The notes: generated by a model not told the origin, from the sequence alone. Shown: positions 33,154 through 42,720, counted from the stretch's first letter. The stretch: 64,000 nt of DNA from Streptomyces sp. NBC_01716 (GCF_036248275.1 NZ_CP109181.1:3844001-3908000), one strand, 5' to 3'. Translations and numbers: made by a program.

Positions 33154-35742
33154 TCAACGCGCCTTTGGCATGTCCCATACCCACGCGCCCCCCAATCGCT
33201 CCCCCGGCCGCCCCAGCAGTTTCGTCACGACCTCGTACAGCGCCGCGTCGTTGTCCTGCGGAGCGAGCACCACCACGCCCGCCTTCCAGTACGCCAGGTC
33301 GAGCCTGGCCTGCGCGCGCCAGCTCGGGCCGATGTCCGGGATCCGCGCGCCGTAACGGATGTCGCGGAACAGGTTGGAGGTGTAGCGGGGCGCGGCGCCG
33401 TAGATGCCCATCCGCTCAGGTCCCCAGGGCCCGTTGAAGTACCCGTCGGGTACGGAGAAGCCGAAGCCCTCCGTCGACTGCCAGTGCAGTGCGTCCGCCT
33501 CGGCCGGACTCGGCAGGGGTACGGGGACGACGCTCTCGCCCTCGGCGACGTAGTCCCGGTACATGCCGTCCGTGATGAACCGCGGCACCTCCGCCCGCTC
33601 CCGCACCGGCTGCGGCGTCGGCAGGATCGGCAGCAGCGCGGCGGCGAGCGCGACCAGCCCCACCGCCCGGTGCGTACGCGGTTCGAGGTCCGCGATCCGT
33701 TCCGCGGCCAGCGCGATCAGCACGCCGAGCGCCGGGGCGCAGATCATCGCCACCCGCGACTCGATCACCGACTCGAAGAGCGGCTGATGCGCCAGCGCGC
33801 GCCACGGCCCCGGCAGCACCACGTCCGTGAACGGGATCCGGATCTTCTGCCCCATCGACAGCAGGGCGGCCACGAGCACCGTGCCCGTCAGTGCCTTCAC
33901 CAGCGCCGAACGCCACAGCCACACCACGATCCCGAAGACGAGCGCGGTCAACGGCCAGCCGTAGAAGGCGTTCTGCTCGGTGCGGTTCATGGCGAGCGTG
34001 TCGGCGCGCGTCTCGTCGCCGAGCAGCGAGCGGCCCGAGAACTCCAGGAAGGCGAGCGGGCTGTTGCCCGCGTTGTCGCCGTGCAGAACGCTGTGGTAGC
34101 TCTGCGGTCCGAAGAACTGCCAGTACAGCGGCAACGCCACCAGCGGCAGACACACCGCCAGCGCCACACCGAGCCCGCGCAGCAGCGACGGCAGCGCGGC
34201 GCGCGCGACGTCGGGGCGCGCGAGCGCGTACGAGAGGGCGAAAATCAGCATCCCCATCGCCGCGAGCAGCAACGGTTCTTCGCCGAGGAAGATCTGGTAC
34301 GTCGCGAAGAGCCCGAGCAGCACCCCGTCCCGTACGACGCGCCGGCCCCCGTCGCGGGCCTCGCACAGCCGCAGCGCCCGGTCGACGATCACCGGGATCA
34401 TGAAGAGCACGAGGAAGTTGGGGTGCGCGGTGCCGTGCGACATCATCGGCGGCGCGAACGCGGCGAGCGCCGCGCCGAGGGCCGCCGCCGGGCGCACGCG
34501 GGTGATACGGCGGACGAACAGCCAGTACCAGGCCACGGCCGTCGCCGTCAGGCCGAGCGTGAGGACCAGTGCCCACGTCACCGTCGGGCCGAAGAGGAGC
34601 GTGACGGGGGTCAGCGGGACGGACAGGCCGAGCATGACCGTGTTCGCCATCAGATTCACGCCGTCGGGAAAGCCCTGGTACGTGGTGAAGAGCGGGTTGC
34701 GCAGATGTACGACGTTGTCGGCGGTGACGGCGAAGAACCACTCCCACTGGTTCTGGTCCTGCATCGAGTCCGCGAGATACGCGCGGCCCAGGTCCGCCCA
34801 CAGACCCTTGTAGAGGAGGAGGGACCCGAGGAGGAAGAGACCGGCGACGGCGAGATCCACGGGGCGTACGCGGGTACGCAGCCGTACGAGCTCCAGCAGT
34901 ACGCGCCCGTAGTCCGCGGGCCGGACCTTCGACCCCGACTGGTGCGACCAGCGCACCGGCACCTCGGCGACGGGCCAGCCGGCGCGGCGGAAGTGGCGCA
35001 GGATCTCGACGTCTATGCCCCAGCCGTCGAGGCGGGACGCGGCGAAGGCGGCACGGGCCTTGTCGCCGTCGAAGAGCTTGAAACCGCACTGGGTGTCGCG
35101 TATGCCGCGTACGGCGACGAGCCGGATGAGGCGGTTGCCGAGCCGGCCGAGCCATTCGCGCAGCGGGCGCTGGTGCACATCGATGCGGGAGTCGGGGAGG
35201 GCGCGGGAGCCGATCACGGCGGCGGGGGCGTACGGGCGGCCTCCGTCGCCGGGGCCGGTCTCCGCGCCGGGGCCGGTCCCCGCGTCGTTGTCGGCCTGCG
35301 CGTCGCTGTCGGCCTGCGCGTCGCTGGCGCCCTCCGCGAGCAGCGCGTCCAGCCTGTCCAGTTCCTCGATCGGCGTCGCCAGGTCCGCGTCCGTGACCAG
35401 CACCCGCCGGCCGTACGACGCCAGGACGCCCAGCCGCAGCGCGTGCCCCTTGCCCCGGTTCTCGTCGCTCGTCAGCAGCTGGATGCGCGGCTCGTCCGAA
35501 GCCGCCTCCGCCGCCACCGCGCCGGTACGGTCCGTCGACCCGTCGTCGACGACGATCAGTTCCCAGTCGCCCCAGCGCTCCGGGTCCGCGCGCAGATGCG
35601 CGCAGATCGCGTCGAGGGTGGGCCGCAGCCGGTTCTCCTCGTTGTAGGCGGGGACGACGACGGTCAGGTCCGCGGCCGTACCGACCGCGCCCGGTATGCC
35701 CGACACCTGCGGCACGCCAGGCGCGCCGGAGCTCCCGCTCAT
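33154..35742 (-). CDS. GT2 - polytopic membrane glycosyltransferase fusion
   Basis: An 862-aa fusion. The first 320 residues form a GT2 enzyme of the dolichyl-phosphate glucosyltransferase type: VVVPAYNEENRLRPTL, IVVDDGSTD, the metal-binding VTDADLATP, and DTQCGFKLFDG. The remainder has about ten membrane helices and a terminal outer domain, resembling GT-C type glycosyltransferases. One polypeptide may therefore charge polyprenyl phosphate with sugar and use it on the outside of the membrane. An insert of ADSDAQADNDAG-type low complexity sits in the GT2 part. The ATG at 35742 is chosen; the GTG at 35757 overlaps the upstream GntR stop by four bases and is an alternative. Confidence 0.88.
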   Translation of the reverse strand: MSGSSGAPGVPQVSGIPGAVGTAADLTVVVPAYNEENRLRPTLDAICAHLRADPERWGDWELIVVDDGSTDRTGAVAAEAASDEPRIQLLTSDENRGKGHALRLGVLASYGRRVLVTDADLATPIEELDRLDALLAEGASDAQADSDAQADNDAGTGPGAETGPGDGGRPYAPAAVIGSRALPDSRIDVHQRPLREWLGRLGNRLIRLVAVRGIRDTQCGFKLFDGDKARAAFAASRLDGWGIDVEILRHFRRAGWPVAEVPVRWSHQSGSKVRPADYGRVLLELVRLRTRVRPVDLAVAGLFLLGSLLLYKGLWADLGRAYLADSMQDQNQWEWFFAVTADNVVHLRNPLFTTYQGFPDGVNLMANTVMLGLSVPLTPVTLLFGPTVTWALVLTLGLTATAVAWYWLFVRRITRVRPAAALGAALAAFAPPMMSHGTAHPNFLVLFMIPVIVDRALRLCEARDGGRRVVRDGVLLGLFATYQIFLGEEPLLLAAMGMLIFALSYALARPDVARAALPSLLRGLGVALAVCLPLVALPLYWQFFGPQSYHSVLHGDNAGNSPLAFLEFSGRSLLGDETRADTLAMNRTEQNAFYGWPLTALVFGIVVWLWRSALVKALTGTVLVAALLSMGQKIRIPFTDVVLPGPWRALAHQPLFESVIESRVAMICAPALGVLIALAAERIADLEPRTHRAVGLVALAAALLPILPTPQPVRERAEVPRFITDGMYRDYVAEGESVVPVPLPSPAEADALHWQSTEGFGFSVPDGYFNGPWGPERMGIYGAAPRYTSNLFRDIRYGARIPDIGPSWRAQARLDLAYWKAGVVVLAPQDNDAALYEVVTKLLGRPGERLGGAWVWDMPKAR

Positions 35743-35753
35743 CGCGTACCCGC

Positions 35754-36446
35754 TCACCTCCGCGGACGTCCCAGCTCCGGATCGAGCCGGTCCACCCACG
35801 CCAGCGAGTGCGCGTGGGAGGCGTCCACGACGGCGCGCGCGGCGTCCGCGTCGCCGAGGGTGATCGCGTCGACCAGCTGCTCGTGCCCGCTCCACAGCCA
35901 GTCGCGGCAGGCGTCGTCGGCGCGCAGGAAGGGCACGGAGAACACCCACGCCTGGACCCGCATACGGTGCAGGAAGTCACAGATGTACTGATTCGCGACG
36001 AGCGTCGTCAGCTCTCGCCAGAAGCGCAGGTCGTACCCGATCAGGATGTCCAGGTCGCCGCCCTTGGCCGCCCGCGCGGCCTCCTCGGCCCGGCGCCGTA
36101 CCGACACCAGCTCCTCGGAACGCACCCGCCCGAGACCGCTCCCCGCGATACGCCGGAAGATCCCGTCCGAGACCAGCGAGCGCGCCTCGACCATGGCGCG
36201 GAAGTCGCCGACGGTGAACTGGTGGACGTGGAAGCCCCGGTGCTGGTCGGAGTCGAGCAGCCCCTGCGCGCTCAGGTCGACCAGCGCCTCACGGACGGGG
36301 GTCGCCGACACGCCGTACTGCTCGGCGATGTGCTTGACGGTGAACTCCTCGCCAGGGAGCAAACGCCCTGCCAACACCTCGTCACGCAGTGCGTCCGCGA
36401 TCTGTTGCCGCAGGGTGTTGCGGGTCACAGCTCCGCTGGCGGGCAT
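35754..36446 (-). CDS. GntR family regulator (FCD/FadR subfamily)
   Basis: A 230-aa repressor. The winged helix (about 8-75) includes TLRQQIADALRDEVLAGRLLPGEEF and YGVSATPVREALVDLSAQGLL. The C-terminal all-helical FCD domain (about 85-220) binds a small carboxylate-type ligand with metal; DLRFWRELTTLVAN is its central helix. I chose the ATG at 36446 over upstream ATGs because AGGGGA lies nine bases before it. It is just downstream of the aminotransferase gene on the same strand and coupled to the glycosyltransferase gene; the aminotransferase is the more likely target. Confidence 0.88.
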   Translation of the reverse strand: MPASGAVTRNTLRQQIADALRDEVLAGRLLPGEEFTVKHIAEQYGVSATPVREALVDLSAQGLLDSDQHRGFHVHQFTVGDFRAMVEARSLVSDGIFRRIAGSGLGRVRSEELVSVRRRAEEAARAAKGGDLDILIGYDLRFWRELTTLVANQYICDFLHRMRVQAWVFSVPFLRADDACRDWLWSGHEQLVDAITLGDADAARAVVDASHAHSLAWVDRLDPELGRPRR

Positions 36447-36598
36447 TCGTGGTCGTCCCCTCATCCGGCTTCGCACACCTTAAGCCAGGGACGGGGAGGG
36501 GCCCTCGCGACCGATCCCGGTCGGCCGGGCCCGCGGGTGCGCCGAGCGGTCCGGCGTACCGCGACCGGTACGCCGGACCTCCGACCCCGCGTGGGGCC

Positions 36599-37978
36599 CT
36601 ACCGCGTGTGCTCGTCGGCCACGGCCAGCGCCGCGTCCAGGATCGCCAGACCCTCCTTCGCCTCCCCCTCGGTGACGGTGCACGGCGGCACCGCGTGCGT
36701 CCGGTTCATGTTCACGAAGGGCCAGAGCCCGCCCTTCTTGCACGCGGCGGCGAAGGCGGCCATCGGCGCGTTCGCCTCGCCCGTCGCGTTGTACGGCACC
36801 AGCGGCTCGCGCGTCTCCTTGTCCCGTACGAGGTCGAGCGCCCAGAACACACCGGCCCCGCGCACCTCGCCCACCGACGGGTGCCGGTCGGCCAGTTCGC
36901 GCAGGCCGGGGCCGAGGACGTTCTCCCCGATGTGCGCCGCGTGCTCGACGATCTTCTCGTCGGCCATCACCCGCAGCGTCGCGACGGCGGCGGCGCAGGC
37001 GAGCGGGTGGCCGGAGTAGGTGAGACCGCCCGGGTAGGGGCGGGTCGCGAAGGTGTCCGCGATGGCGGCGGAGATCGCGACGCCGCCCAGGGGTACGTAA
37101 CCGGAGTTGACGCCCTTGGCGAAGGTCAGCAGGTCGGGCACGACGTCGTAATGGTCGGCCGCGAACCATTCGCCGGTACGGCCGAAGCCCGCCATCACCT
37201 CGTCCAGGATGAAGACGATGCCGTGCCGGTCGCACAACTCCCGTACGCCCGCGAGATATCCGGGCGGGGGCGTCATGATGCCGGCCGTGCCGGGGATGGT
37301 CTCCAGGATGATCGCGGCGACGGTTCCCGGCCCCTCGAAGGCGAGGGTCGCCTCCAGGTGTTCCAGCGCGCGGGCGCACTCCTCGGCCTCGGTGGTGGCG
37401 TAGAAGGGGGAGCGGTAGAGGAACGGCGCCCAGAAGTGGACGACCCCGGCGTTGCCGGTGTCGGACGCCCAGCGGCGCGGGTCGCCGGTCAGGTTGATCG
37501 CGGTGGTGGTGCCGCCGTGGTACGAGCGGTACGCCGAGAGCACCTTGGGGCGGCCGGTGTGCAGCCGGGCCATCCGTACGGCGTTCTCGACGGCCTCGGC
37601 GCCACCGTTCGTGAAGAAGATCTTGTCAAGGTCACCAGGGGTGCGCTCGGCGATGAGGCGTGCGGCCTCGGAGCGTACGTCGATGGCGAAAGCGGGCGCG
37701 AAGGTGGTGAGTTTGGCCGCCTGCTCCTGGATGGCGGCGACGACGACGGGGTGCTGGTAGCCAATGTTGGTAAAGACGAGACCGCTGGTGAAGTCCAGGT
37801 AGCGGTTGCCGTCGTAGTCCCAGAAGTACGAACCGTCGGCACCGGCGACGGCCAGCGGGTCGATCACTTCCTGCGCGGACCAGGAGTGGAACACATGCGC
37901 ACGGTCGGCGGCCTTGACGGCGGCCCCGGCCTTCGGGTCGACATTGCCAACAGGGTTGACGTCGAGGTGAGGGGTCAT
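36599..37978 (-). CDS. Class III omega-aminotransferase (PLP)
   Basis: A 459-aa pyridoxal-phosphate enzyme of the class III family (GabT, beta-alanine-pyruvate and taurine-type transaminases). FFTNGGAEAVENAVRMAR binds the cofactor phosphate, SAYRSYHGGTTTAI stacks on the ring, ILDEVMAGFGRTG holds the ring-nitrogen Asp, and Lys288 in TFAKGVNSG forms the Schiff base. Its best fit is an aspartate aminotransferase family protein acting on omega-amino acids. The ATG at 37978 starts the homology; the frame upstream is out of family. The next gene on the same strand is a GntR regulator. Confidence 0.92.
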   Translation of the reverse strand: MTPHLDVNPVGNVDPKAGAAVKAADRAHVFHSWSAQEVIDPLAVAGADGSYFWDYDGNRYLDFTSGLVFTNIGYQHPVVVAAIQEQAAKLTTFAPAFAIDVRSEAARLIAERTPGDLDKIFFTNGGAEAVENAVRMARLHTGRPKVLSAYRSYHGGTTTAINLTGDPRRWASDTGNAGVVHFWAPFLYRSPFYATTEAEECARALEHLEATLAFEGPGTVAAIILETIPGTAGIMTPPPGYLAGVRELCDRHGIVFILDEVMAGFGRTGEWFAADHYDVVPDLLTFAKGVNSGYVPLGGVAISAAIADTFATRPYPGGLTYSGHPLACAAAVATLRVMADEKIVEHAAHIGENVLGPGLRELADRHPSVGEVRGAGVFWALDLVRDKETREPLVPYNATGEANAPMAAFAAACKKGGLWPFVNMNRTHAVPPCTVTEGEAKEGLAILDAALAVADEHTR

Positions 37979-38105
37979 GCCAACAGCGTAGAGAGCGGCG
38001 GGCGGGGGCGGGAGCGAACACGGTGTCTGGTGTTGGACGTGTGACTGGGCAGACTGTCGCCCCGCCGACGGTACGGCGCACACGGCACTATCCTCGGCGC
38101 GTTGG

Positions 38106-38135
38106 CTTGTGCGTCTTGGGCTTGTGCGTCTTGGG
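38106..38135. repeat. Perfect tandem 15-base duplication before the kinase gene
   Basis: CTTGTGCGTCTTGGG occurs twice in direct succession, 16 bases before the kinase ATG. The second copy runs into a GGGGGAGG ribosome-binding stretch. Confidence 0.8.
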
Positions 38136-38151
38136 GGAGGGCCGAACGGCC

Positions 38152-39987
38152 ATGGAGAAGCTGACCGCGGGAGATCCACAGCGCATCGGCGCGTACCGGT
38201 TGCTGGCCCGCCTCGGCGCGGGCGGCATGGGCCAGGTCTATCTGGCCCGCTCGGACCGGGGCCGTACGGTCGCGGTGAAGCTCGTACGCAAGGAACTCGC
38301 CGTACAGGACGAGTTCCGCAACCGGTTCCGGCTGGAGGTCGCCGCGGCCCGGCGGGTCGGCGGCGTGTGGACGGCGCCGGTCCTCGACGCGAACACGGAG
38401 GCGCCGGTGCCGTGGGTCGCCACGGGGTACGTGGCCGGGCCCGCGCTCCAGAACGTGGTCTCGGGCACGCACGGGCCGCTGCCCGCGCGCTCGGTACGGA
38501 TACTCGGCTCGGGTCTCGCCCACGCCCTCCAGGACATCCACAGCGCCGGTCTGATCCACCGCGATCTCAAGCCGTCCAACGTCCTCGTCACCATCGAGGG
38601 CCCGAAGGTCATCGACTTCGGTATCGCCCGCGCGCTGGAGTCGGTCACCGACGCCGGGCCGACCCGGACCGGGAGTCTCGTCGGGTCGCCCGGCTTCATG
38701 GCGCCTGAGCAGGTGCGCGGCACGGCGGTCACGCCCGCGTGCGACGTGTTCTGTCTGGGGTCGGTGCTCATGTACGCGGCGACGGGTCGGCTCCCCTTCG
38801 GCACGGCGGACACCGCTGTGCACGTGCTGATGTACCGGATCGCGCAGGAGGAGCCGGACGTGTCCGAACTCCCCGAGGGGCTCCGGGAGTTGGTGGGTGA
38901 CTGCCTGAAGAAGGACCCGGCGGAGCGCCCGACCCCGGCGCAGATCCTGGCCCGCGTGGGCGAACCGGACGCCGCCGAGCCCTGGCTGCCCGGCCCGCTG
39001 CTCGCCCAACTGGGCACGGACGCCGTGCAGTTGCTGGACCACGAGGAGCCGGGGGCGCGTACGGAGCTGGCGTTCTCGAAGCCGGTGGGCCCACCGGCGG
39101 AACCGTCCCCCGAACCGCCACCGCCCGGCGGGAACGACATGCACGGCATGGCGACGATGATCAGCCCGCCGCCACCGCAGTCGGCACCGCAGCCGCAACA
39201 ACCGCCGCCACCCCCGCCCCAGCAGTCCGAGCCACAACCCATGCATCACATCCCCCCACCCCCGCTCCCCCAGCAGTACGGCTACCCCCAGCCCGGCCAG
39301 CCCCCGCTCCCCCCGTGGGGCGCCACACCCCCTTACGGCCATCCATCCCCGTACGGCCCCACTCCCCCGTACGGCCCGGCGCCCGTCCCGCCTCCCGAGC
39401 CACCGCGTCGCAGCGGTCGCGGTACGGTCGCGCTGATCGCCGTCGCGGTGATCGTCGCGCTGGGCGCGGGCGGTTCGGTGTACGCGTTCATGGACAGCGG
39501 CAGCGAGAAGAACGAGTCGTCGAAAAACCGGGCCGACGACAAGTCCTCCGCGGGCGAGAACACACCGTCCGAGGACGCGCCCTCGACCACCGGGTCACCC
39601 TCCCCTTCGGCCTCGGAGGACGCCGGCCCCGGAGACGTACCGAAGCGGTACCTCGGCGCCTGGTCCGGCACCATCGACGGCGCGAGCGGGCTCAACACCC
39701 GCGAACTCACCATCCGCCAGGGCGCGGTGGGCGACACCGTGCTCGTCCTGACGGCGGAGGGCCCGACCGACACCGGCGGCACGTATCAGTGCGTCTTCGA
39801 GGCCTCGCTCAGCGCGGCACCGGGCTCCGGCCCGCTCCGGATCGGCCCGTCCACGGTCACGACGGGCCGCCCGATGTCCTCCTGCACCCCGGGCGCGGCG
39901 ACCGAACTGACGATCCTCCCGGACGGCCGCCTGCGCCGCGTGACCACGGCGAACGGCGAGTCGGTGACGTACACGAAGAACGACTGA
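38152..39987 (+). CDS. Transmembrane serine/threonine protein kinase
   Basis: A 611-aa Hanks-type kinase. The kinase domain (about 10-275) has the glycine loop LGAGGMGQV, Lys43 in VAVKLV, the catalytic loop HRDLKPSN with Asp138, Asp155 of the DFG motif and GSPGFMAPEQ. A proline/glutamine-rich linker of about 100 residues includes repeated PYGP units. One helix (about 424-447) leads to an outer Ser/Thr/Glu-rich stalk and a C-terminal beta domain with RYLGAWSGTIDGASG. There are no PASTA repeats. The ATG at 38152 begins the homology. It is divergent from the aminotransferase gene. Confidence 0.93.
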   Translation: MEKLTAGDPQRIGAYRLLARLGAGGMGQVYLARSDRGRTVAVKLVRKELAVQDEFRNRFRLEVAAARRVGGVWTAPVLDANTEAPVPWVATGYVAGPALQNVVSGTHGPLPARSVRILGSGLAHALQDIHSAGLIHRDLKPSNVLVTIEGPKVIDFGIARALESVTDAGPTRTGSLVGSPGFMAPEQVRGTAVTPACDVFCLGSVLMYAATGRLPFGTADTAVHVLMYRIAQEEPDVSELPEGLRELVGDCLKKDPAERPTPAQILARVGEPDAAEPWLPGPLLAQLGTDAVQLLDHEEPGARTELAFSKPVGPPAEPSPEPPPPGGNDMHGMATMISPPPPQSAPQPQQPPPPPPQQSEPQPMHHIPPPPLPQQYGYPQPGQPPLPPWGATPPYGHPSPYGPTPPYGPAPVPPPEPPRRSGRGTVALIAVAVIVALGAGGSVYAFMDSGSEKNESSKNRADDKSSAGENTPSEDAPSTTGSPSPSASEDAGPGDVPKRYLGAWSGTIDGASGLNTRELTIRQGAVGDTVLVLTAEGPTDTGGTYQCVFEASLSAAPGSGPLRIGPSTVTTGRPMSSCTPGAATELTILPDGRLRRVTTANGESVTYTKND

Positions 39988-40064
39988 CCGCGCGGCCTAG
40001 GTCCACTGAAGACGAGAGCGGCCTGCTGAGCCTAGCCGACTCCTGGCTGTGGCGATCAAGCATT

Positions 40065-40083
40065 TGCCTATAGCCTTTAGGCA
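40065..40083. promoter_or_regulatory. Inverted repeat operator upstream of TetR gene
   Basis: TGCCTA and TAGGCA are perfect 6-base arms around a 7-base AT-rich centre, within an AT-rich island that also holds possible -10 boxes. It lies 43 bases before the TetR ATG and is a likely self-operator. Confidence 0.55.
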
Positions 40084-40125
40084 TGCGCATAATCTACTTA
40101 GGAACACCAGCGGAGGGCCGGACCC

Positions 40126-40734
40126 ATGTCCCCACGAGCAGGACTGACCACGGAGCGCCTGGTCCGCGCCGGAGCCGAGCTGGCCGATGAGGTCGGGTTC
40201 GAGCAGGTGACCGTCTCCGCGCTCGCCCGGCAGTTCGACGTCAAGGTCGCGAGTCTGTACTCGCATCTGAAGAGCTCCCACGACCTCAAGACCAGGATCG
40301 CCCTGCTCTCGCTGGAGGAGATGGCCGACCGGCTCGCCACCGCGCTCGCCGGGCGCGCGGGCAAGGACGCGCTCGCCGCCTTCGCGGACGTCTACCGCGA
40401 CTACGCCCGCGAGCACCCCGGCCGCTACACCGCGGCCCGCCTGACGCTCGACCCGGAGACGGCCGCCGCGAGCGCGGGACCCCGGCACGCCCAGATGACC
40501 CGGGCGATCCTGCGCGGGTACGACCTGACGGAGCCGGACCAGACACACGCCGTACGGCTCCTGGGCAGCGTCTTCCACGGCTACATCAGCCTGGAGACCG
40601 CCGGCGGATTCAGCCACAGCGCACCCGACACCCGGGAGACCTGGGTCTGGATCGTGGACCGCATCGACGCGCTCCTCCGCACCTGGCCGGCCTCTGCGCC
40701 CGCCACACCCCCCGCCCCTCCACCCACGAAGTGA
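40126..40734 (+). CDS. TetR family regulator with WHG-type ligand domain
   Basis: A 202-aa repressor. The helix-turn-helix (about 8-55) contains VSALARQFDVKVASLYSHLKS. The C-terminal domain has FHGYISLETAGGF, characteristic of the TetR_C_33/WHG group. The ATG follows GGAGGG by about eight bases. Its TGA overlaps a possible GTG of the next gene by four bases, so the regulator and the SGNH hydrolase form one operon, controlled from the inverted repeat upstream. Confidence 0.9.
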   Translation: MSPRAGLTTERLVRAGAELADEVGFEQVTVSALARQFDVKVASLYSHLKSSHDLKTRIALLSLEEMADRLATALAGRAGKDALAAFADVYRDYAREHPGRYTAARLTLDPETAAASAGPRHAQMTRAILRGYDLTEPDQTHAVRLLGSVFHGYISLETAGGFSHSAPDTRETWVWIVDRIDALLRTWPASAPATPPAPPPTK

Positions 40735-40742
40735 GACCGACC

Positions 40743-41912
40743 ATGCGCGACTGGATCACCACCCCCCTCACCCCCCGCCTCCTGCGCGGCGCCCTCGAAC
40801 TGGAGCGCACCGCGCACGGCCTCCTGCCACACCGCCTGCCCGCCTGGGCCCGCGCCCAGAACACCGACCCGAACCTGGCCATGGCGGAGAACCAGCCCTC
40901 CGGCGTACGGCTCGTCCTCCGCACCCGCGCCACCGCCGTCGAGCTGGACGTGCTGCCCACGAAACGCGAGTACGTGGGCGCGCCGCCCCGCCCCGACGGC
41001 GTGTACGACTTGCTGGTCGACGGCCGGCTGACGGACCAGGTGTCGGTCAAGGGCGGCAACACCCTGACCATCGACATGACCGCCGGGACCGCCGAGCACA
41101 AGCCGGGCCCGCCCGGCACCGTGCGCTTCGACGGCCTGCCCGACGGCGAGAAGGACGTCGAGATCTGGCTGCCGCACAACGAGACCACCGAACTCGTCGC
41201 CCTGCGCACGGACGCCCCCGTCGAGCCCGTACCGGACCGTGGCCGCCCGGTCTGGCTGCACCACGGCAGCTCGATCAGCCACGGCTCCGACGCCGCCGGC
41301 CCGACCACGACCTGGCCGGCACTCGCCGCCTCCCTCGCCGGGGTCGACCTGGTCAATCTCGGCTTCGGCGGCAGCGCCCTGCTCGACCCGTTCACCGCGC
41401 GCACGATGCGGGACACCCCGGCCGACCTGATCAGCGTCAAGATCGGCATCAACCTGGTCAACACCGACCTGATGCGCCTGCGCGCCTTCGCCCCCGCCGT
41501 CCACGGCTTCCTCGACACGATCCGCGAGGGCCACCCCACGGCACCGCTGCTGGTCGTCTCGCCCATCTACTGCCGTATCCACGAGGACACGCCCGGCCCG
41601 AGCGCCCCGGACTTCTCCGGGATCAGCGAGGGGCGGATCCGGTTCCTGGCGGCGGGCGACCCGGCCGAGCGCGCGAGCGGAAAGCTGACGCTGAACGTCA
41701 TCCGGGACGAGCTGGCCCGGATCGTACGGCAGCGGTCCGCCGACGATCCGAACCTGCACCACCTGGACGGCCGGGAGCTGTACGGCGAGGCGGACTACGC
41801 CGAACTGCCCCTCCCGGACGAGCTCCACCCGGACGCCGCGACGCACCTGCGCATAGGCGAACGCTTCGCGGAGCTGGCGTTCACGAAGACCCGGCTGAAC
41901 CCGGCGCGCTGA
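40743..41912 (+). CDS. SGNH/GDSL-type hydrolase with N-terminal beta domain
   Basis: A 389-aa esterase-like protein. An N-terminal beta-sandwich (about 30-165) precedes the SGNH fold: block I HHGSSISHGSD with the nucleophilic serine, block II NLGFGGSALLD, block III IGINLVN, and block V DELHPDAATH with the Asp-x-x-His pair. It may deacetylate sugars or cleave esters; the substrate is unknown. No signal peptide is seen. The ATG at 40743 is chosen; the GTG at 40731 overlaps the TetR stop and would add four residues. Confidence 0.87.
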   Translation: MRDWITTPLTPRLLRGALELERTAHGLLPHRLPAWARAQNTDPNLAMAENQPSGVRLVLRTRATAVELDVLPTKREYVGAPPRPDGVYDLLVDGRLTDQVSVKGGNTLTIDMTAGTAEHKPGPPGTVRFDGLPDGEKDVEIWLPHNETTELVALRTDAPVEPVPDRGRPVWLHHGSSISHGSDAAGPTTTWPALAASLAGVDLVNLGFGGSALLDPFTARTMRDTPADLISVKIGINLVNTDLMRLRAFAPAVHGFLDTIREGHPTAPLLVVSPIYCRIHEDTPGPSAPDFSGISEGRIRFLAAGDPAERASGKLTLNVIRDELARIVRQRSADDPNLHHLDGRELYGEADYAELPLPDELHPDAATHLRIGERFAELAFTKTRLNPAR

Positions 41913-41949
41913 CCGCGCCGGCGCGCCGGGCCCTCTCCCATGGGACGCC

Positions 41950-42720
41950 TCAGCTCAGCTGCCCCGTCGGCATCAGCGTCAGCTGCTGGAAGTTCACGCG
42001 CGCCGGCAGCCCCGCCAGATACCCGACCGCCCCGGCCACGTCCTCCGGCGTCAGCCACTCCAGCGAGTCCCGGACCCCGTCCAGCCACTCCAGCGCGCCG
42101 CCGTCGGTGACGTGGGTCTGGAGCTCGGTGGTGACAAGACCCGGCTCCAGCGTCGAGACGCGCACCTTCTTCGGCCCCAGCTCCACCCGCAGATTGCGGG
42201 ACATGTGGGTGACGTACGCCTTGGTGCCCGCGTAGACGGCGAAGTTGGTGTAGATGTTCTGCGCGCCGATCGACGACGTGTTGATCAGGTCGGCGACACC
42301 CCGCTCCCCGGCGGCCCGCACCAGCTGCGGTACGAACGCCCCGATGACGTACATCAGTCCGCTGACGTTCACGTCGATCTGCCGCTGCCACAGCTCCGTG
42401 GTCCGCTCCTCGATCGGCGCGGGCAGCATGACCCCGGCGTTGTTGAACAGCAGGTCCGCGCCGCCCAGTTCGGCCTCGACACGGTCGGCGGCGGCCTGTA
42501 CGGCGTCGGGGTCGCTCACGTCGGCGGCGACGGCGATCGCGGTGCCGCCGTTCTTCCCGATCCGGGCGACCAGGTCGTCCAGCCGGTCCGCCCGCCGGGC
42601 GAGGACGGCGACGGAGGCGCCCAGCTCGGCCAGTTGCTCGGCGGTCGCGGCGCCGATGCCGCTGGAACCGCCGGTGACGACGGCGACGCGCCCGGCGAGT
42701 GGCTTGGTGTTCGTGGACAT
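41950..42720 (-). CDS. Short-chain dehydrogenase/reductase
   Basis: A 256-aa NAD(P)-dependent classical SDR. The cofactor turn is TGGSSGIG (17-24), NNAG follows near 90, and the catalytic serine and YAGTK tetrad are in the INTSSIGAQNIYTNFAVYAG region. It is divergent from an XRE/MmyB regulator gene, a frequent regulator-target pair in Streptomyces. The ATG at 42720 has GAGGAAGG about eight bases upstream. The substrate is unknown. Confidence 0.92.
   Translation of the reverse strand: MSTNTKPLAGRVAVVTGGSSGIGAATAEQLAELGASVAVLARRADRLDDLVARIGKNGGTAIAVAADVSDPDAVQAAADRVEAELGGADLLFNNAGVMLPAPIEERTTELWQRQIDVNVSGLMYVIGAFVPQLVRAAGERGVADLINTSSIGAQNIYTNFAVYAGTKAYVTHMSRNLRVELGPKKVRVSTLEPGLVTTELQTHVTDGGALEWLDGVRDSLEWLTPEDVAGAVGYLAGLPARVNFQQLTLMPTGQLS

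Noticed and set aside
32353..35991. Plus-strand 1212-codon Arg/Gln/His-rich frame opposite the glycosyltransferase
   Set aside because: Shadow frame; no motif, and the minus strand shows GT2 and membrane segments.
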